From: Thalassotalea euphylliae
GTDB taxonomy: Bacteria; Pseudomonadota; Gammaproteobacteria; Enterobacterales; Alteromonadaceae
NCBI RefSeq assembly: GCF_003390375.1
Contig: NZ_QUOT01000001.1
Span: 2,418,001 to 2,482,000 of the forward strand
Length of the DNA: 64,000 nt
Direction: 5' to 3'
The notes under the pieces are model-generated. The model was given only the letters and a program-made list of their open reading frames with translations, was not told the origin of the DNA and did not search any database. Positions 27,686 to 36,903 of this stretch are shown here, one piece after another; the first letter of the stretch is position 1, and each line of letters begins with the position of its first letter. Both the position numbers and the translations under genes were made by a program.

Positions 27686-27810
27686 GTATTTGCTTACTAA
27701 CGTAATTATTGTGCTACATCATATTTGTGCCCGTTGGCTTGATGTTAGTATCATCAAGCCGCTAAAATTACGGCGATAAAATCAATAACAATTCGACTGA
27801 GAAGTTTTAG

Positions 27811-28395
27811 ATGTCAACCACCGAAAAACCGAATCGTAAACAGCAAATTCTTGAATGCTTGGCTATGATGCTGCAATCAAGCCCTGGACAGCGTATTACC
27901 ACTGCTAAGCTTGCCGCCGAAGTGGGTGTCTCTGAAGCCGCGCTTTACCGCCACTTTCCGTCGAAAGCCCGTATGTTCGAAGGCTTAATTGAGTTTATTG
28001 AAGAATCGATTTTTTCTCGTATTAACCTAATTTTATCGGACCACAAAGAAGCAGTGATCCGCTGCCATCATATTTTGCATGTGTTGCTAATTTTTGCAGA
28101 GCGCAACCCTGGTATGTGCCGTATCTTATCTGGCGATGCGCTGATGGGAGAAAACGAGCGCTTACGTTTGCGCGTTAACCAGTTTTTTGAAAAACTCGAG
28201 TCTCAATTTAAGCAGGTCTTACGCGAGCGCAAGCTACGTGAAGGTAAAGGTTTTGAAATCTCAGAGCAGGCGCTTGCGAATTTATTAGTCTCGTTTGCTG
28301 AAGGTAAAATTAGCCAATACGTGCGCTCTGGTTTTAGCAAAAAGCCAAGCGATGAATTTAATGAACAGTGGCAATTTTTAATGGCAAGCAAATAA
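27811..28395 (+). CDS. slmA: Nucleoid occlusion factor SlmA
   Basis: TetR-fold DNA-binding protein that blocks FtsZ ring assembly over the nucleoid. The N-terminus NRKQQILECLAMMLQSSPG and HTH TTAKLAAEVGVSEAALYRHF are characteristic of SlmA. 194 aa. In E. coli dut lies between dfp (coaBC) and slmA; here only 125 bp separate them. Confidence 0.97.
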   Translation: MSTTEKPNRKQQILECLAMMLQSSPGQRITTAKLAAEVGVSEAALYRHFPSKARMFEGLIEFIEESIFSRINLILSDHKEAVIRCHHILHVLLIFAERNPGMCRILSGDALMGENERLRLRVNQFFEKLESQFKQVLRERKLREGKGFEISEQALANLLVSFAEGKISQYVRSGFSKKPSDEFNEQWQFLMASK

Positions 28396-28425
28396 TAAGC
28401 CTACCCAAATAAAATATTCTATCAG

Positions 28426-28462
28426 CGCCAGTTTCTCGCGTGATAGAGAGCTGGCGTTTTTT
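28426..28462 (+). terminator. Terminator of slmA
   Basis: CGCCAG ... CTGGCG with an inner TCTC/GAGA extension, followed by TTTTTT. Confidence 0.88.
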
Positions 28463-28479
28463 AATTGAAAGGTAAAACC

Positions 28480-29949
28480 ATGTCGCAACTAGCACAACTT
28501 ACCCCCAACTCACTGTGGCAATTATTTGATCGTATTTGCAGCATCCCTCACCCGTCTAAACACGAACAAGCGATTTCCGCTTGGATCCAGTCATGGGCGA
28601 AAGAACAAGGCATCGCAGTGAAAGAAGACGCTGTTGGTAATCTAATTTTAAAGAAACCAGCAAGCGCAGGCATGGAAGCTAGAAAAGGCGTTATTCTTCA
28701 AGCGCATATGGACATGGTACCACAAAAAAATAGCGGTACTGAACACGACTTTTTAACCGACCCCATTCAGCCATGCACAGTTGAAGAAGCCGATGGCCTG
28801 TGGGTAACCGCCAAAGACACAACTTTAGGTGCCGATAACGGTATTGGACTAGCGTCGGCATTAGCCGTATTGGCAAGTGATGATATCGCACATGGCCCAC
28901 TTGAAGTGCTAGTAACCATTGATGAAGAAGCGGGTATGACGGGCGCATTTGGCTTACAGCCAGGTGAGTTTGACGGCGAGATTCTAATCAACACCGACTC
29001 TGAACAAGAAGGTGAAGTCTACATGGGCTGCGCAGGCGGTATTGATGGCAACGCAACCTTTGCCATTGAGACAGAGGCTGTTCCTGCTGACTATCAGGCA
29101 TTTAACCTGTCGCTGTCAGGTTTAAAAGGTGGCCACTCAGGTGTTGATATTCATACGGGTCGCGCCAATGCCAATAAGTTGCTCGTGCGCTTCTTATTAA
29201 GTGCCGTTAGGCAATTTGATATTCAGTTAACCGAGCTAAACGGTGGTAGCCTGCGTAACGCCATTCCACGTGAAGCAAATGCCAGTTTTGTCGTTGCCAA
29301 GCAACATGTACCGGCATTGACGAAAGCAGTAGCTGACTATCTAGCACAAGCTAAAGACAATCTGAAAGCGATTGAAACGGATCTGGATATGCTGTTGATC
29401 TCGCCAGAGGATTTTGATCTATGTTGGTCAAAAGCGTGCCAATTAACGATTCTAAATGCGTTAAATGCCTGCCCTAACGGCGTTATTCGCATGAGTGATG
29501 ACATTGAAGGTATTGTCGAAACTTCGCTTAACCTAGGTGTGATGCGCACTAAAGGCAGTAAGTTTGTTGCACAAACCTTGATCCGTAGCTTGCACGACGA
29601 TGGTCGCTTAGCCACTGAAGAAACCGCGCGCTCGGTATTTGAATTAGCGAGTGCCGAGATCGAATTTACGGGTGCCTACCCTGGCTGGCAACCAGATACC
29701 AGCTCACCTATTATGCAGGTAGTTCGTGAAACCTATCAGGCAGAATTTGGTAAATTGCCTGAAATCATGGTGATTCACGCAGGTCTAGAATGTGGTTTAT
29801 TTAAAACCGCCTATCCACATTGGGATATGGTTTCGTTTGGCCCAACCATTAAATTCCCGCACTCACCCGATGAAAAAGTGAATGTTGAAACCGTTGGTCA
29901 ATACTGGCAATTATTGTTAGCGGTACTGAAAAACATCCCTGCAAAATAA
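28480..29949 (+). CDS. pepD: Aminoacyl-histidine dipeptidase (peptidase D)
   Basis: Zinc-dependent M20 dipeptidase hydrolysing Xaa-His dipeptides in the cytoplasm. Metal and catalytic residues are visible in QAHMDMVPQ, LGADNGIG, IDEEAGMTGA, INTDSEQEG and the C-terminal VIHAGLECGLF. 489 aa. GAAAGG upstream places the start at the ATG 28480 rather than the TTG at 28465. Single gene between two terminators. Confidence 0.95.
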   Translation: MSQLAQLTPNSLWQLFDRICSIPHPSKHEQAISAWIQSWAKEQGIAVKEDAVGNLILKKPASAGMEARKGVILQAHMDMVPQKNSGTEHDFLTDPIQPCTVEEADGLWVTAKDTTLGADNGIGLASALAVLASDDIAHGPLEVLVTIDEEAGMTGAFGLQPGEFDGEILINTDSEQEGEVYMGCAGGIDGNATFAIETEAVPADYQAFNLSLSGLKGGHSGVDIHTGRANANKLLVRFLLSAVRQFDIQLTELNGGSLRNAIPREANASFVVAKQHVPALTKAVADYLAQAKDNLKAIETDLDMLLISPEDFDLCWSKACQLTILNALNACPNGVIRMSDDIEGIVETSLNLGVMRTKGSKFVAQTLIRSLHDDGRLATEETARSVFELASAEIEFTGAYPGWQPDTSSPIMQVVRETYQAEFGKLPEIMVIHAGLECGLFKTAYPHWDMVSFGPTIKFPHSPDEKVNVETVGQYWQLLLAVLKNIPAK

Positions 29950-29977
29950 CGTTCAAATAAAGCAAACGTTATCCATT

Positions 29978-30005
29978 AAAAAGGTGGCAACAAGCCGCCT
30001 TTTTT
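29978..30005 (+). terminator. Terminator of pepD
   Basis: AAAAAGGTGGC-AACAA-GCCGCCTTTTTT; 6-bp core with one G-T pair. Confidence 0.85.
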
Positions 30006-30034
30006 GATCGCAAGAGTGGCGCTATATTTTACGT

Positions 30035-30063
30035 TTTCAATTGCAATTAACATACGCTATAGT
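30035..30063 (+). promoter_or_regulatory. Candidate sigma-70 promoter of crbR
   Basis: TTTCAA and TATAGT separated by 17 bp, 45 bp upstream of the response-regulator start. Confidence 0.5.
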
Positions 30064-30107
30064 CCCATACAGCTAACCCTTTTGGGCTATTACAATAGGA
30101 TAAATGT

Positions 30108-30764
30108 ATGATTCAGCCAGATAAAATAATAATAGCTGACGATCATCCGTTATTTCGACAGGCACTGTTGACAACGCTTTCGCAAAAGATCACTCAATGC
30201 CAGTGGCTGGACGCAGAAACCATCAATGAATTGGAGCTGCAGCTTGCTACACACCAAGATGCTGACCTGCTGATTTTAGACTTAAACATCCCCGGCGGCC
30301 ACGGCTTTAACAACCTGATCAATATCCGGAAAAACCACCCGCAAATTCCGGTGGTGATCATGTCTGCTCACGAAGATAACGATACGATGAATAAGGCTAT
30401 CGACCTTGGTGCTGTTGGCTTTATTCCAAAATCAACGCCAATAGACATTATCTACCAAGCAATTATCGAAGTACTTGCAGGTAAACAATGGCTACCCGCC
30501 CAGTTCAGTGCGCACTCAGCAGCAGATGAGTGTCATGATATTGCCGAGCGCGTCGCCAGCCTAACCCAACAACAACATAAAATATTACTGATGTTCGCCG
30601 AAGGTATGCTTAACAAGCAGATCGCCTATGACCTGAATGTCTCAGAAGCCACGATTAAGGCACATGCCACTGCGATATTTAAGAAATTAAATGTCCGCAA
30701 TCGCACGCAAGCGGTGATTGCCATTAGTCAATTAGACCTGGGCGATCATGACTTTTCACACTAG
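30108..30764 (+). CDS. crbR: LuxR/NarL-type response regulator, CrbR-like
   Basis: Response regulator with an N-terminal receiver (acidic pocket D11-D12, phospho-acceptor D58 in LILDLNIPGG, FIPKS lysine) and a C-terminal LuxR-type HTH (LTQQQHKILLMFAEGMLNKQIAYDL then SEATIKAHATAIFKKL). It converges on the SLC5-histidine kinase gene and lies near actP-like and acs genes. This context fits CrbR, the activator of acetyl-CoA synthetase known in Vibrio and relatives. The symbol is assigned from context and architecture. Confidence 0.82.
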   Translation: MIQPDKIIIADDHPLFRQALLTTLSQKITQCQWLDAETINELELQLATHQDADLLILDLNIPGGHGFNNLINIRKNHPQIPVVIMSAHEDNDTMNKAIDLGAVGFIPKSTPIDIIYQAIIEVLAGKQWLPAQFSAHSAADECHDIAERVASLTQQQHKILLMFAEGMLNKQIAYDLNVSEATIKAHATAIFKKLNVRNRTQAVIAISQLDLGDHDFSH

Positions 30765-30813
30765 TGCGCCGTAACAACTAACGTTGATCTAACGAGGCGA
30801 GTTGCGCAAGCGA

Positions 30814-33800
30814 TTAGCCTCGTTCACCAACAAACTGTCGGTGCAGTTGCTCACTTAACTTAGCGCTCATCATTGCCCTTAATGCGGCAGGCTTGACCAT
30901 TTTACGCATAAAGCCAATATCGGCAGCAGCAGCGTTGTCACTAAGCCCTTGTTCACTGCTTGCACTAACTAAAATAGCGGGCAGATAAACATTAGTCATC
31001 TCACGTAATGTCTTTATTAATGCAATACCATTTTCTGTTGCTGACAATTGGTAATCGACCAAGAGAATATCGATATTAAACTTATGTTGCTCAAACATCT
31101 CAACAGCACTAGTAACGTTATTTGCTGCTAATACCTCACAATGCCAACTGGAAAGCATTTCCACCATACCAGCTAAGACGTCTTCGTCATCATCAATACA
31201 CAACACGCAAATACCATCGAGTGCGACTGGCTTGATCGCCTGAGCAACAGGTTTGCTCGCAGCTTCTATTCGCGGAACGTCAATGGCAAAGCAACAGCCG
31301 TGACCGAGCTCAGAGTGCAGCGATAACTCGTGACCAAGTACCTGACTGATCCCTTGGGTAATGCTTAAGCCGAGCCCTAAGCCCTTGCCTTTGTGTTGTG
31401 ATTCACTCGTCAGTTGAGTGAACTGTTCAAACACCAGTGCTTGTTTCGTTTGCGCGATACCCGGCCCAGTATCAATCACTTGAATCTGTACTTTATTGGC
31501 ACGGCGTCTTACCCCTAATAACAAGCATCCAGGGCTGGCATAGCGAAATGCGTTAGTGATCAAATTTTGCAACATGCGCCTAAGTAGATAGCGATCAGAG
31601 TACACCCACATCTTGGTTGGCTTGACTGTAAAACGTATACCATGTTGCTGAGCTGAGAGTGAAAACTCGCTGGCTATTTCATCAAATAAGCTTTGCAGCG
31701 CAAATGGCTCAACATCCGGGCTAATTTTACCACTCTCAATTCGGGTGATTTCTGCCAAGTCTGACAATAAGTCATTAGCGACTTTGAGCGAGTGACCAAT
31801 GTTCTCAACTTGCTTTTGCTGCTGTGCTGATAACGGTTGATTTGCCAAGGCTTCACTAAACAAACGCGCCGCCTCAATTGGCTGCATCAAATCGTGGCTA
31901 CAAGCTTTTAAATACAAGCTTTTTTGTTGATGTGCTTGCTCGGCTTTGTGTCGTGCCAGCGCCAACTCACGATTCACTTTAGCCAGCTTTTCGGTGCGCT
32001 CATCCACTAAGGCTTCTAAATCTACATTGGCATCTTTTAGTACTTTTTCCGCCTGACGGTAGGCACTAATATCGGAAAACAGCATCACAAAGCCACCATC
32101 TGGTAAAGGATTTCCTTGAATACGGATCACTTTATCGCCAAGTTCCCTTTCTGAACTATGCGGGCTACCTTGTCTAAGGAAATCAATACGACGCTGAACT
32201 TGCTGCTCAACTTGATCCGCCTCATAAAGCCCGCGTTCAAGGTTAAAGCGGATAAGTGAAGCAACTGGACTACCGACATAAACCACAGACTCTGAATAGC
32301 CGAATAAGTCGATATATTTTTTATTCCACGCCACTAAATTAAGGTCTTTATCAATAATGGAAATGCCTTCGCTGGCGTTTTCAATTGCGCTTTGCAGCAG
32401 TGATTGGCTAAAGCGTTGCTGTTGGCTCGAAGCTTCTTCCACCAATATCGCCAGTTCGTCTAGTGCGAAGTCTCGCCCCTCTAGCGCCGATGATAAGACC
32501 AAACGCGCTGACGATGCGCCCATTGTGCTCGCCAACTTGTTTTCGGTAAATTCCAATAATTGCTGGTTATATTGCGCAGCACCAATCACGATTTTGTTTA
32601 CTGACGCATTAAACGCAGCAAAATGCTCGCGTGCTTTTTGCTGGCCAATAAAGCGCGACACCAGTAGCTCAAGCTCTTTGGGGCTGACAGTTTTTTTGTG
32701 TTGTTTGGTCTTAGCTTCCGGCGCTTGCCATTCAAGAAATACTGAAGCTTGCACGCGTTCTTGCACACTTTGGCGACTCACTTGCGAAATGATGTACATG
32801 ACAAAAATATTAGCGAGCAAACTCAACAAGCTAACCATAGTGCTACTTTCAGCCAAGGCGTCGCCATAGCCGTCAAACCCCAGCCCCATTTGCGGTAAAA
32901 AGCTCAATACGAGCCACATCGAAAAACCTACTAAAATACCCGCAAAAACGCCGGTTAAACTAGCGCCTCGCCAGTAAAAGGCGGCTAATAATGCAGGGGT
33001 TAATTGCGCAAAAGCGCCAAATGCCACCACGCCAAGTGCCGCTAACGTATCTGGTGATGCTAGTAAAAACACCATATAGCCCAGCATGATCACGCACAGC
33101 ACTAGTAACTTTCTTATTTTCAGTAAGTTAACGCGAAACTCATTGAATGAAAGGTCTTGTTTTCGACCGCGATAACGGTACAGCAATGGAAAAATAATTT
33201 CATTGCTGAGCATAGTGCTAAGTGCTATTGCGGCAATAATCACCATAGAACTGGCTGCCGAAATGGCCCCTAAAAAGGCCAGCAATGACATCCAATTCTG
33301 ACCGCCAACAGCAGGTAAAAAGAGTACGTAGGTATCTGCGGGTACTTGATTACCTAACAATTCTTTACCCGCTAAGCCCATTGGAATCGCCAACAACGCA
33401 AAAATTAATAAGTAAATGGGGAACAATGAACGCGCTAGTCGAGTATCTCGCTCATCTTGCAGCTCAACCACCATCACCTGAAACTGTCGTGGCAATGATA
33501 AAAACGCCGCCATCACAACAATTAACATGGCCAATAACCCAGTTAAGTTAGAAAACTCTAACTGGCTTGCTATTTGTGCTTGAGCATTTGATTGCTGCCA
33601 TAAGGCTTGGGGCGAGTCGAACAAAAAGAAGCAAACAAACACGCCAATAATGATAAAGGCAATCAGTTTAACCATAGACTCAAAAGCTATAGCCAACATC
33701 ACACCAGGGTGGCGCTCAGTCACATCTAGCTGGCGCACGCCAAAGACAATAGTGAAGCCTGCTAAGACCAAGCTAATGATCAGACCAAGCTGGGTGGTGT

Positions 33801-34254
33801 TGATTGGCGAGCTGCCTTGCAATTGCTCAAATGAATAAACAATGCCTTTTAGCTGCAATGCCAAATACGGCATGGTGCCAACTAGAGCAACGATCGTTAC
33901 TAAAATCGCCAAGTTATGAGATTTACCAAAACGCGCCGCCAACAAGTCAGCAATCGATGTGAGGTTAAGCTTGATACTGACGCGGATCATGCGCAACAAA
34001 AACGGCCACGCGAAAACAAAGAGTAAAATGGGGCCCAAGAAAATTGGGAGATGAGAGAGAAAATCTGTTGCCGCTTGCCCTGTTGTGCCTAAAAAGCTCC
34101 ACGAAGTGCAATACACGCCCATGGTCATGGCATAAATTAGCGGCTGCCACTGTTTAGTTAACTGATGGCGATACTTGTCGCCAAGATAAGCAATACCAAA
34201 CAGCAAGCCAATATAACTAAAACTAACAACGATTAATTGCCAATTGGCGAACAT
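30814..34254 (-). CDS. crbS: SLC5-STAC hybrid sensor histidine kinase, CrbS-like
   Basis: 1146-aa inner-membrane hybrid sensor of the acetate switch. Order: sodium/solute symporter (SLC5) domain with about 13 helices (1-490), STAC-like linker helices (about 510-600), PAS domain (about 615-735), coiled coil, HisKA with H787 in SHDLMQP, HATPase (NAFRYAS; DTGPGI; GLGLGLSI) and a C-terminal receiver with D1067 in LLVDYQL. CrbS in other species signals to CrbR to induce acs. Convergent with crbR (49-bp gap), so the two are separate transcripts here. Preceded by a small anchored protein gene. Confidence 0.86.
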   Translation of the reverse strand: MFANWQLIVVSFSYIGLLFGIAYLGDKYRHQLTKQWQPLIYAMTMGVYCTSWSFLGTTGQAATDFLSHLPIFLGPILLFVFAWPFLLRMIRVSIKLNLTSIADLLAARFGKSHNLAILVTIVALVGTMPYLALQLKGIVYSFEQLQGSSPINTTQLGLIISLVLAGFTIVFGVRQLDVTERHPGVMLAIAFESMVKLIAFIIIGVFVCFFLFDSPQALWQQSNAQAQIASQLEFSNLTGLLAMLIVVMAAFLSLPRQFQVMVVELQDERDTRLARSLFPIYLLIFALLAIPMGLAGKELLGNQVPADTYVLFLPAVGGQNWMSLLAFLGAISAASSMVIIAAIALSTMLSNEIIFPLLYRYRGRKQDLSFNEFRVNLLKIRKLLVLCVIMLGYMVFLLASPDTLAALGVVAFGAFAQLTPALLAAFYWRGASLTGVFAGILVGFSMWLVLSFLPQMGLGFDGYGDALAESSTMVSLLSLLANIFVMYIISQVSRQSVQERVQASVFLEWQAPEAKTKQHKKTVSPKELELLVSRFIGQQKAREHFAAFNASVNKIVIGAAQYNQQLLEFTENKLASTMGASSARLVLSSALEGRDFALDELAILVEEASSQQQRFSQSLLQSAIENASEGISIIDKDLNLVAWNKKYIDLFGYSESVVYVGSPVASLIRFNLERGLYEADQVEQQVQRRIDFLRQGSPHSSERELGDKVIRIQGNPLPDGGFVMLFSDISAYRQAEKVLKDANVDLEALVDERTEKLAKVNRELALARHKAEQAHQQKSLYLKACSHDLMQPIEAARLFSEALANQPLSAQQQKQVENIGHSLKVANDLLSDLAEITRIESGKISPDVEPFALQSLFDEIASEFSLSAQQHGIRFTVKPTKMWVYSDRYLLRRMLQNLITNAFRYASPGCLLLGVRRRANKVQIQVIDTGPGIAQTKQALVFEQFTQLTSESQHKGKGLGLGLSITQGISQVLGHELSLHSELGHGCCFAIDVPRIEAASKPVAQAIKPVALDGICVLCIDDDEDVLAGMVEMLSSWHCEVLAANNVTSAVEMFEQHKFNIDILLVDYQLSATENGIALIKTLREMTNVYLPAILVSASSEQGLSDNAAAADIGFMRKMVKPAALRAMMSAKLSEQLHRQFVGERG

Positions 34255-34307
34255 AAATTTAAAGCATCCTTGTTAGATAAATGAAACGATAAGCAAACAC
34301 CCTTCGC

Positions 34308-34748
34308 TTATTGCACAGTTTGACTATAAAACTCACTAATATATTTACCACCTTTTATCGTCACTATCACCCGCATCCGTTGTTTTTCACCTTTTTCGCT
34401 AATTCGCTCACGCAAATCCGTTGGTTGTTGCCAATAGTAAGGGCTGTTAGCCATGGCTAAGTTATAGGTTTGATATTGCTTGGCACTATCGACAATAAAC
34501 AGTACCGCACTGTCGATGGGATAGGTTGAGTTAACGCCAGTAACACCATTTTTATCATAAACATTAACGAGCAAATCACCGGCTGCAAAAACACACGTTT
34601 CATTGATGACATCACAATGACCATCAGGCACCAATTCAACTACCTTGTCTTGACTCGCTTGATATTCCAAATAGTAATCTGAGGCGATATAGCCACCGAG
34701 TAGTAAAAACGGCGCGATAAAAATTGCCAGCTTAGTATGTTTGTTCAT
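34308..34748 (-). CDS. Membrane-anchored periplasmic protein of unknown function
   Basis: 146-aa protein with an N-terminal signal anchor (LAIFIAPFLLLGGYIASDYY) and a periplasmic domain with two cysteines (GHCDVINETC) that could form a disulfide, followed by beta strands (VLFIVDSAKQYQTYNL; RMRVIVTIKGGKYISEFY). No family recognised. It lies 53 bp upstream of the crbS-like gene on the same strand, so it may be co-transcribed and could modulate sensing. AGAGG precedes the ATG. Its upstream region is the structured repeat element at 34768. Confidence 0.7.
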   Translation of the reverse strand: MNKHTKLAIFIAPFLLLGGYIASDYYLEYQASQDKVVELVPDGHCDVINETCVFAAGDLLVNVYDKNGVTGVNSTYPIDSAVLFIVDSAKQYQTYNLAMANSPYYWQQPTDLRERISEKGEKQRMRVIVTIKGGKYISEFYSQTVQ

Positions 34749-34767
34749 ATAACCTCTAATAAATATG

Positions 34768-35048
34768 AGGGCGTGTTAACCTTTCAGGATTGTTTTTGCA
34801 GCAGTCTGATTGGGTTTTATACAAGGCGGCACTTGTGCAGTGTAGTTACTCTCCATAAATAAGTGCCAACACCGTAGAAAATTCAAACAGACGCTGCCCC
34901 TTTATTTTGTGTTGATGGGGTTCATCTAAACGCTTCCTGCTCATTGTTGCTCGCTTTTTACATAGAACGACTATGCGACAAAGCAAGCGCCGCGATCAGA
35001 AAGCGTTTAGATTGAACAAAACTCAATCTCGAAAGTTCAACACGCCCT
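34768..35048. mobile_element. 281-bp structured element with terminal inverted repeats (MITE-like)
   Basis: Ends are imperfect inverted repeats of about 30 bp: both read inward AGGGCGTGTT, then AACCTTTCAGGATTG (left) or GAACTTTCGAGATTG (right), then T-rich. Inside are two hairpin arms. Arm 1 pairs GCAGTCTG (34801-34808) with CAGACGCTGC (34888-34897), and GGCACTT (34828-34834) with AAGTGCC (34861-34867). Arm 2 pairs GTTCATCTAAACGCTT (34920-34935) with its near-complement at 35001-35017, then GCTCGCTTT with AAAGCAAGC, then CATAG with CTATG. The result would be a three-way junction. No transposase is encoded. Flanks ATATG/ATTTG are a doubtful target duplication. It begins 20 bp upstream of the 34748 start codon. 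Confidence 0.65.
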
Positions 35049-35053
35049 ATTTG

Positions 35054-35107
35054 AAAAAAGGGCAATCTAGGGTGACACAAAAGTACATGTCGACACCTAG
35101 ATTACCC
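35054..35107 (-). terminator. Terminator of the actP-like gene
   Basis: On the minus strand GGGTAATCTAGG pairs with CCTAGATTGCCC (one G-T pair) across a 23-nt loop and is followed by TTTTTT. It lies 60-113 bp beyond the symporter stop. Between it and the symporter gene no other feature is seen. Confidence 0.78.
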
Positions 35108-35166
35108 AAAGCCTCGAGTACTACAAACTCTCAAAGCATTTCAGCTAACGCCTCTATACGATCGAA

Positions 35167-36903
35167 TTAATGGTCATGCGCACTGGCAATTTGGCCATGT
35201 GGTGTGCGGAAGTTTTCCACTAACTCTTGAATTTCGCTTGGCGCTGGACCAGTCGCTTTCAGTACAATAAAGGCAACGGCAAAGTTAACCAAGGCGCCGA
35301 CCGAACCAAATGCGTTTGGTGAAATTCCGAAGAACCAGTTTTGCTCCATACCGCCCATAAATGACGTACCTGGAATAAACATGATGCCTTTGTGCTGGAA
35401 CACGTACAGCATGGTTACGCCAAGGCCTGCACACATACCTGCAATTGCGGCTTTGCTACTCATTTTCTTCGAGAAAATACCCATCATCAGTGCCGGGAAG
35501 ATACTGGATGCCGCTAAACCAAAGGCGAGTGCAACAGTACCAGCGGCAAAGCCGGGGGGATTCAAGCCAAGGTAGCCAGCAAAGAGTATCGACAAGGTCA
35601 TCACAATCCGGCTGGCACGCAGCTCAGTTTTCTCACTCATGTCTGGTACCAAAACCCCTTTCATCAAGTCGTGCGATACTGCTGATGATATCGCTAACAA
35701 CAGGCCTGCCGCTGTGGAGAGTGCAGCAGCTAGACCACCTGCCGCAACAAGTGCAATTACCCAGTTTGGTAAATTCGCAATTGATGGGTTCGCCAATACC
35801 ATAATGTCGCGGTCAACTTTGACCATTTCATTGGTCGCCGCATCTGAGGTGTATTGAATTTTGCCATCGCCATTTTTGTCTTCAAATTGCAGTAAGCCGG
35901 TACGCTCCCAGTCTTTAAACCACTGTGGGCGCTCATCGTATACCAGATTCTCACCCGCAGCGGGCTCAATGGTATTCATCAAGTTGAAGCGTGCCATTGC
36001 GCCAACAGCCGGTGCAACGGTGTAAAGCAATGCTATGAAAACCAAAGCGTAGCCCGCAGATTGACGAGCCGCTTTTACTGAAGGAACAGTAAAGAAGCGC
36101 ATAATAACGTGCGGTAAGCCCGCCGTACCTATCATCAACGACATGGTATAGGCGAACATTTCAACCGAGCCAAGCGTTGAGGTGGTATATTCTTTAAAAC
36201 CGAGATCGGTGACCACCATATCGAGCTTATCAAGCAAATAGACACCACTGCCATCGGCGAGTGTTGAACCTAAGCCTAATTGCGGGATTGGGTTACCGGT
36301 TAGTTGTAATGAAATGAAAATTGCGGGAATGGTATAAGCCGTGATTAACACCACATACTGGGCAATTTGCGTGTAAGTAATACCTTTCATACCGCCAAGG
36401 GTTGCGTAAACGAAAACCACACCCATGCCAATATAAAGCCCCATATCGTATTCCACTTCCAAGAAGCGGGAGAAAGCTACCCCGACCCCTTTCATCTGGC
36501 CGATAATGTATGTTACTGATGCAATAATTAAACAAACAACAGCGACAATACGAGCGGTGCGTGAATAGAATCGGTCACCAATAAATTCAGGTACAGTAAA
36601 TTTGCCGTGTTTGCGCATATAAGGCGCTAAACACATTGCCAGCAGCACATAGCCACCTGTCCAGCCCATCAAGAATACTGAGCCGCCATACCCTAAAAAG
36701 GCAATTAAACCCGCCATCGAAATGAACGATGCGGCACTCATCCAGTCAGCACCAATCGCCATGCCGTTTTGCAATGGGCTTATGCCACCGCCAGCAGCAT
36801 AGAATTCGCTGGTTGAGCCAGCACGTGCCCACCAAGCTAAGAAGAAATATAAACCGAAGGTACCGCCAACGGCGATCCACGTATAAAGTTTTAACTCGTC
36901 CAT
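35167..36903 (-). CDS. ActP-like sodium/solute (acetate) symporter, large subunit
   Basis: 578-aa SLC5-type symporter with about 13 transmembrane helices; starts MDELKLYTWIAVGGTFGLYF. The SLC5 signature is seen in MAIGADWMSAASFISMAGL and TLGGMKGITYTQIAQY, and there is a soluble loop (DKNGDGKIQYTSDAA, EF-hand-like) near residue 330. It fits TIGR03648 (VC_2705-type), the large subunit paired with a DUF4212 small subunit, and belongs with ActP-like acetate carriers. Its ATG overlaps the stop of the small-subunit gene (TAATG). Acetate as substrate is inferred from the acs/crb context. Confidence 0.88.
   Translation of the reverse strand: MDELKLYTWIAVGGTFGLYFFLAWWARAGSTSEFYAAGGGISPLQNGMAIGADWMSAASFISMAGLIAFLGYGGSVFLMGWTGGYVLLAMCLAPYMRKHGKFTVPEFIGDRFYSRTARIVAVVCLIIASVTYIIGQMKGVGVAFSRFLEVEYDMGLYIGMGVVFVYATLGGMKGITYTQIAQYVVLITAYTIPAIFISLQLTGNPIPQLGLGSTLADGSGVYLLDKLDMVVTDLGFKEYTTSTLGSVEMFAYTMSLMIGTAGLPHVIMRFFTVPSVKAARQSAGYALVFIALLYTVAPAVGAMARFNLMNTIEPAAGENLVYDERPQWFKDWERTGLLQFEDKNGDGKIQYTSDAATNEMVKVDRDIMVLANPSIANLPNWVIALVAAGGLAAALSTAAGLLLAISSAVSHDLMKGVLVPDMSEKTELRASRIVMTLSILFAGYLGLNPPGFAAGTVALAFGLAASSIFPALMMGIFSKKMSSKAAIAGMCAGLGVTMLYVFQHKGIMFIPGTSFMGGMEQNWFFGISPNAFGSVGALVNFAVAFIVLKATGPAPSEIQELVENFRTPHGQIASAHDH

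Noticed and set aside
32357..32869. 170-codon open frame antisense to the crbS-like gene
   Set aside because: It lies wholly opposite a conserved multi-domain coding region and its translation (Ser/Cys/Ala-rich) looks like a frame shadow.
34763..35053. Target-site duplication of the structured element
   Set aside because: The flanks ATATG and ATTTG match at only four of five bases, which is not convincing in AT-rich DNA.
34973..35170. Open frame of 65 codons in the structured element
   Set aside because: It runs through both a hairpin arm, the right terminal repeat and the actP terminator, has biased basic composition, no ribosome site and no recognisable domain.
35445..35857. Two overlapping frames antisense to the symporter
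   Set aside because: Shadows of the SLC5 coding sequence; no start signal and low-complexity Ser/Gln translation.
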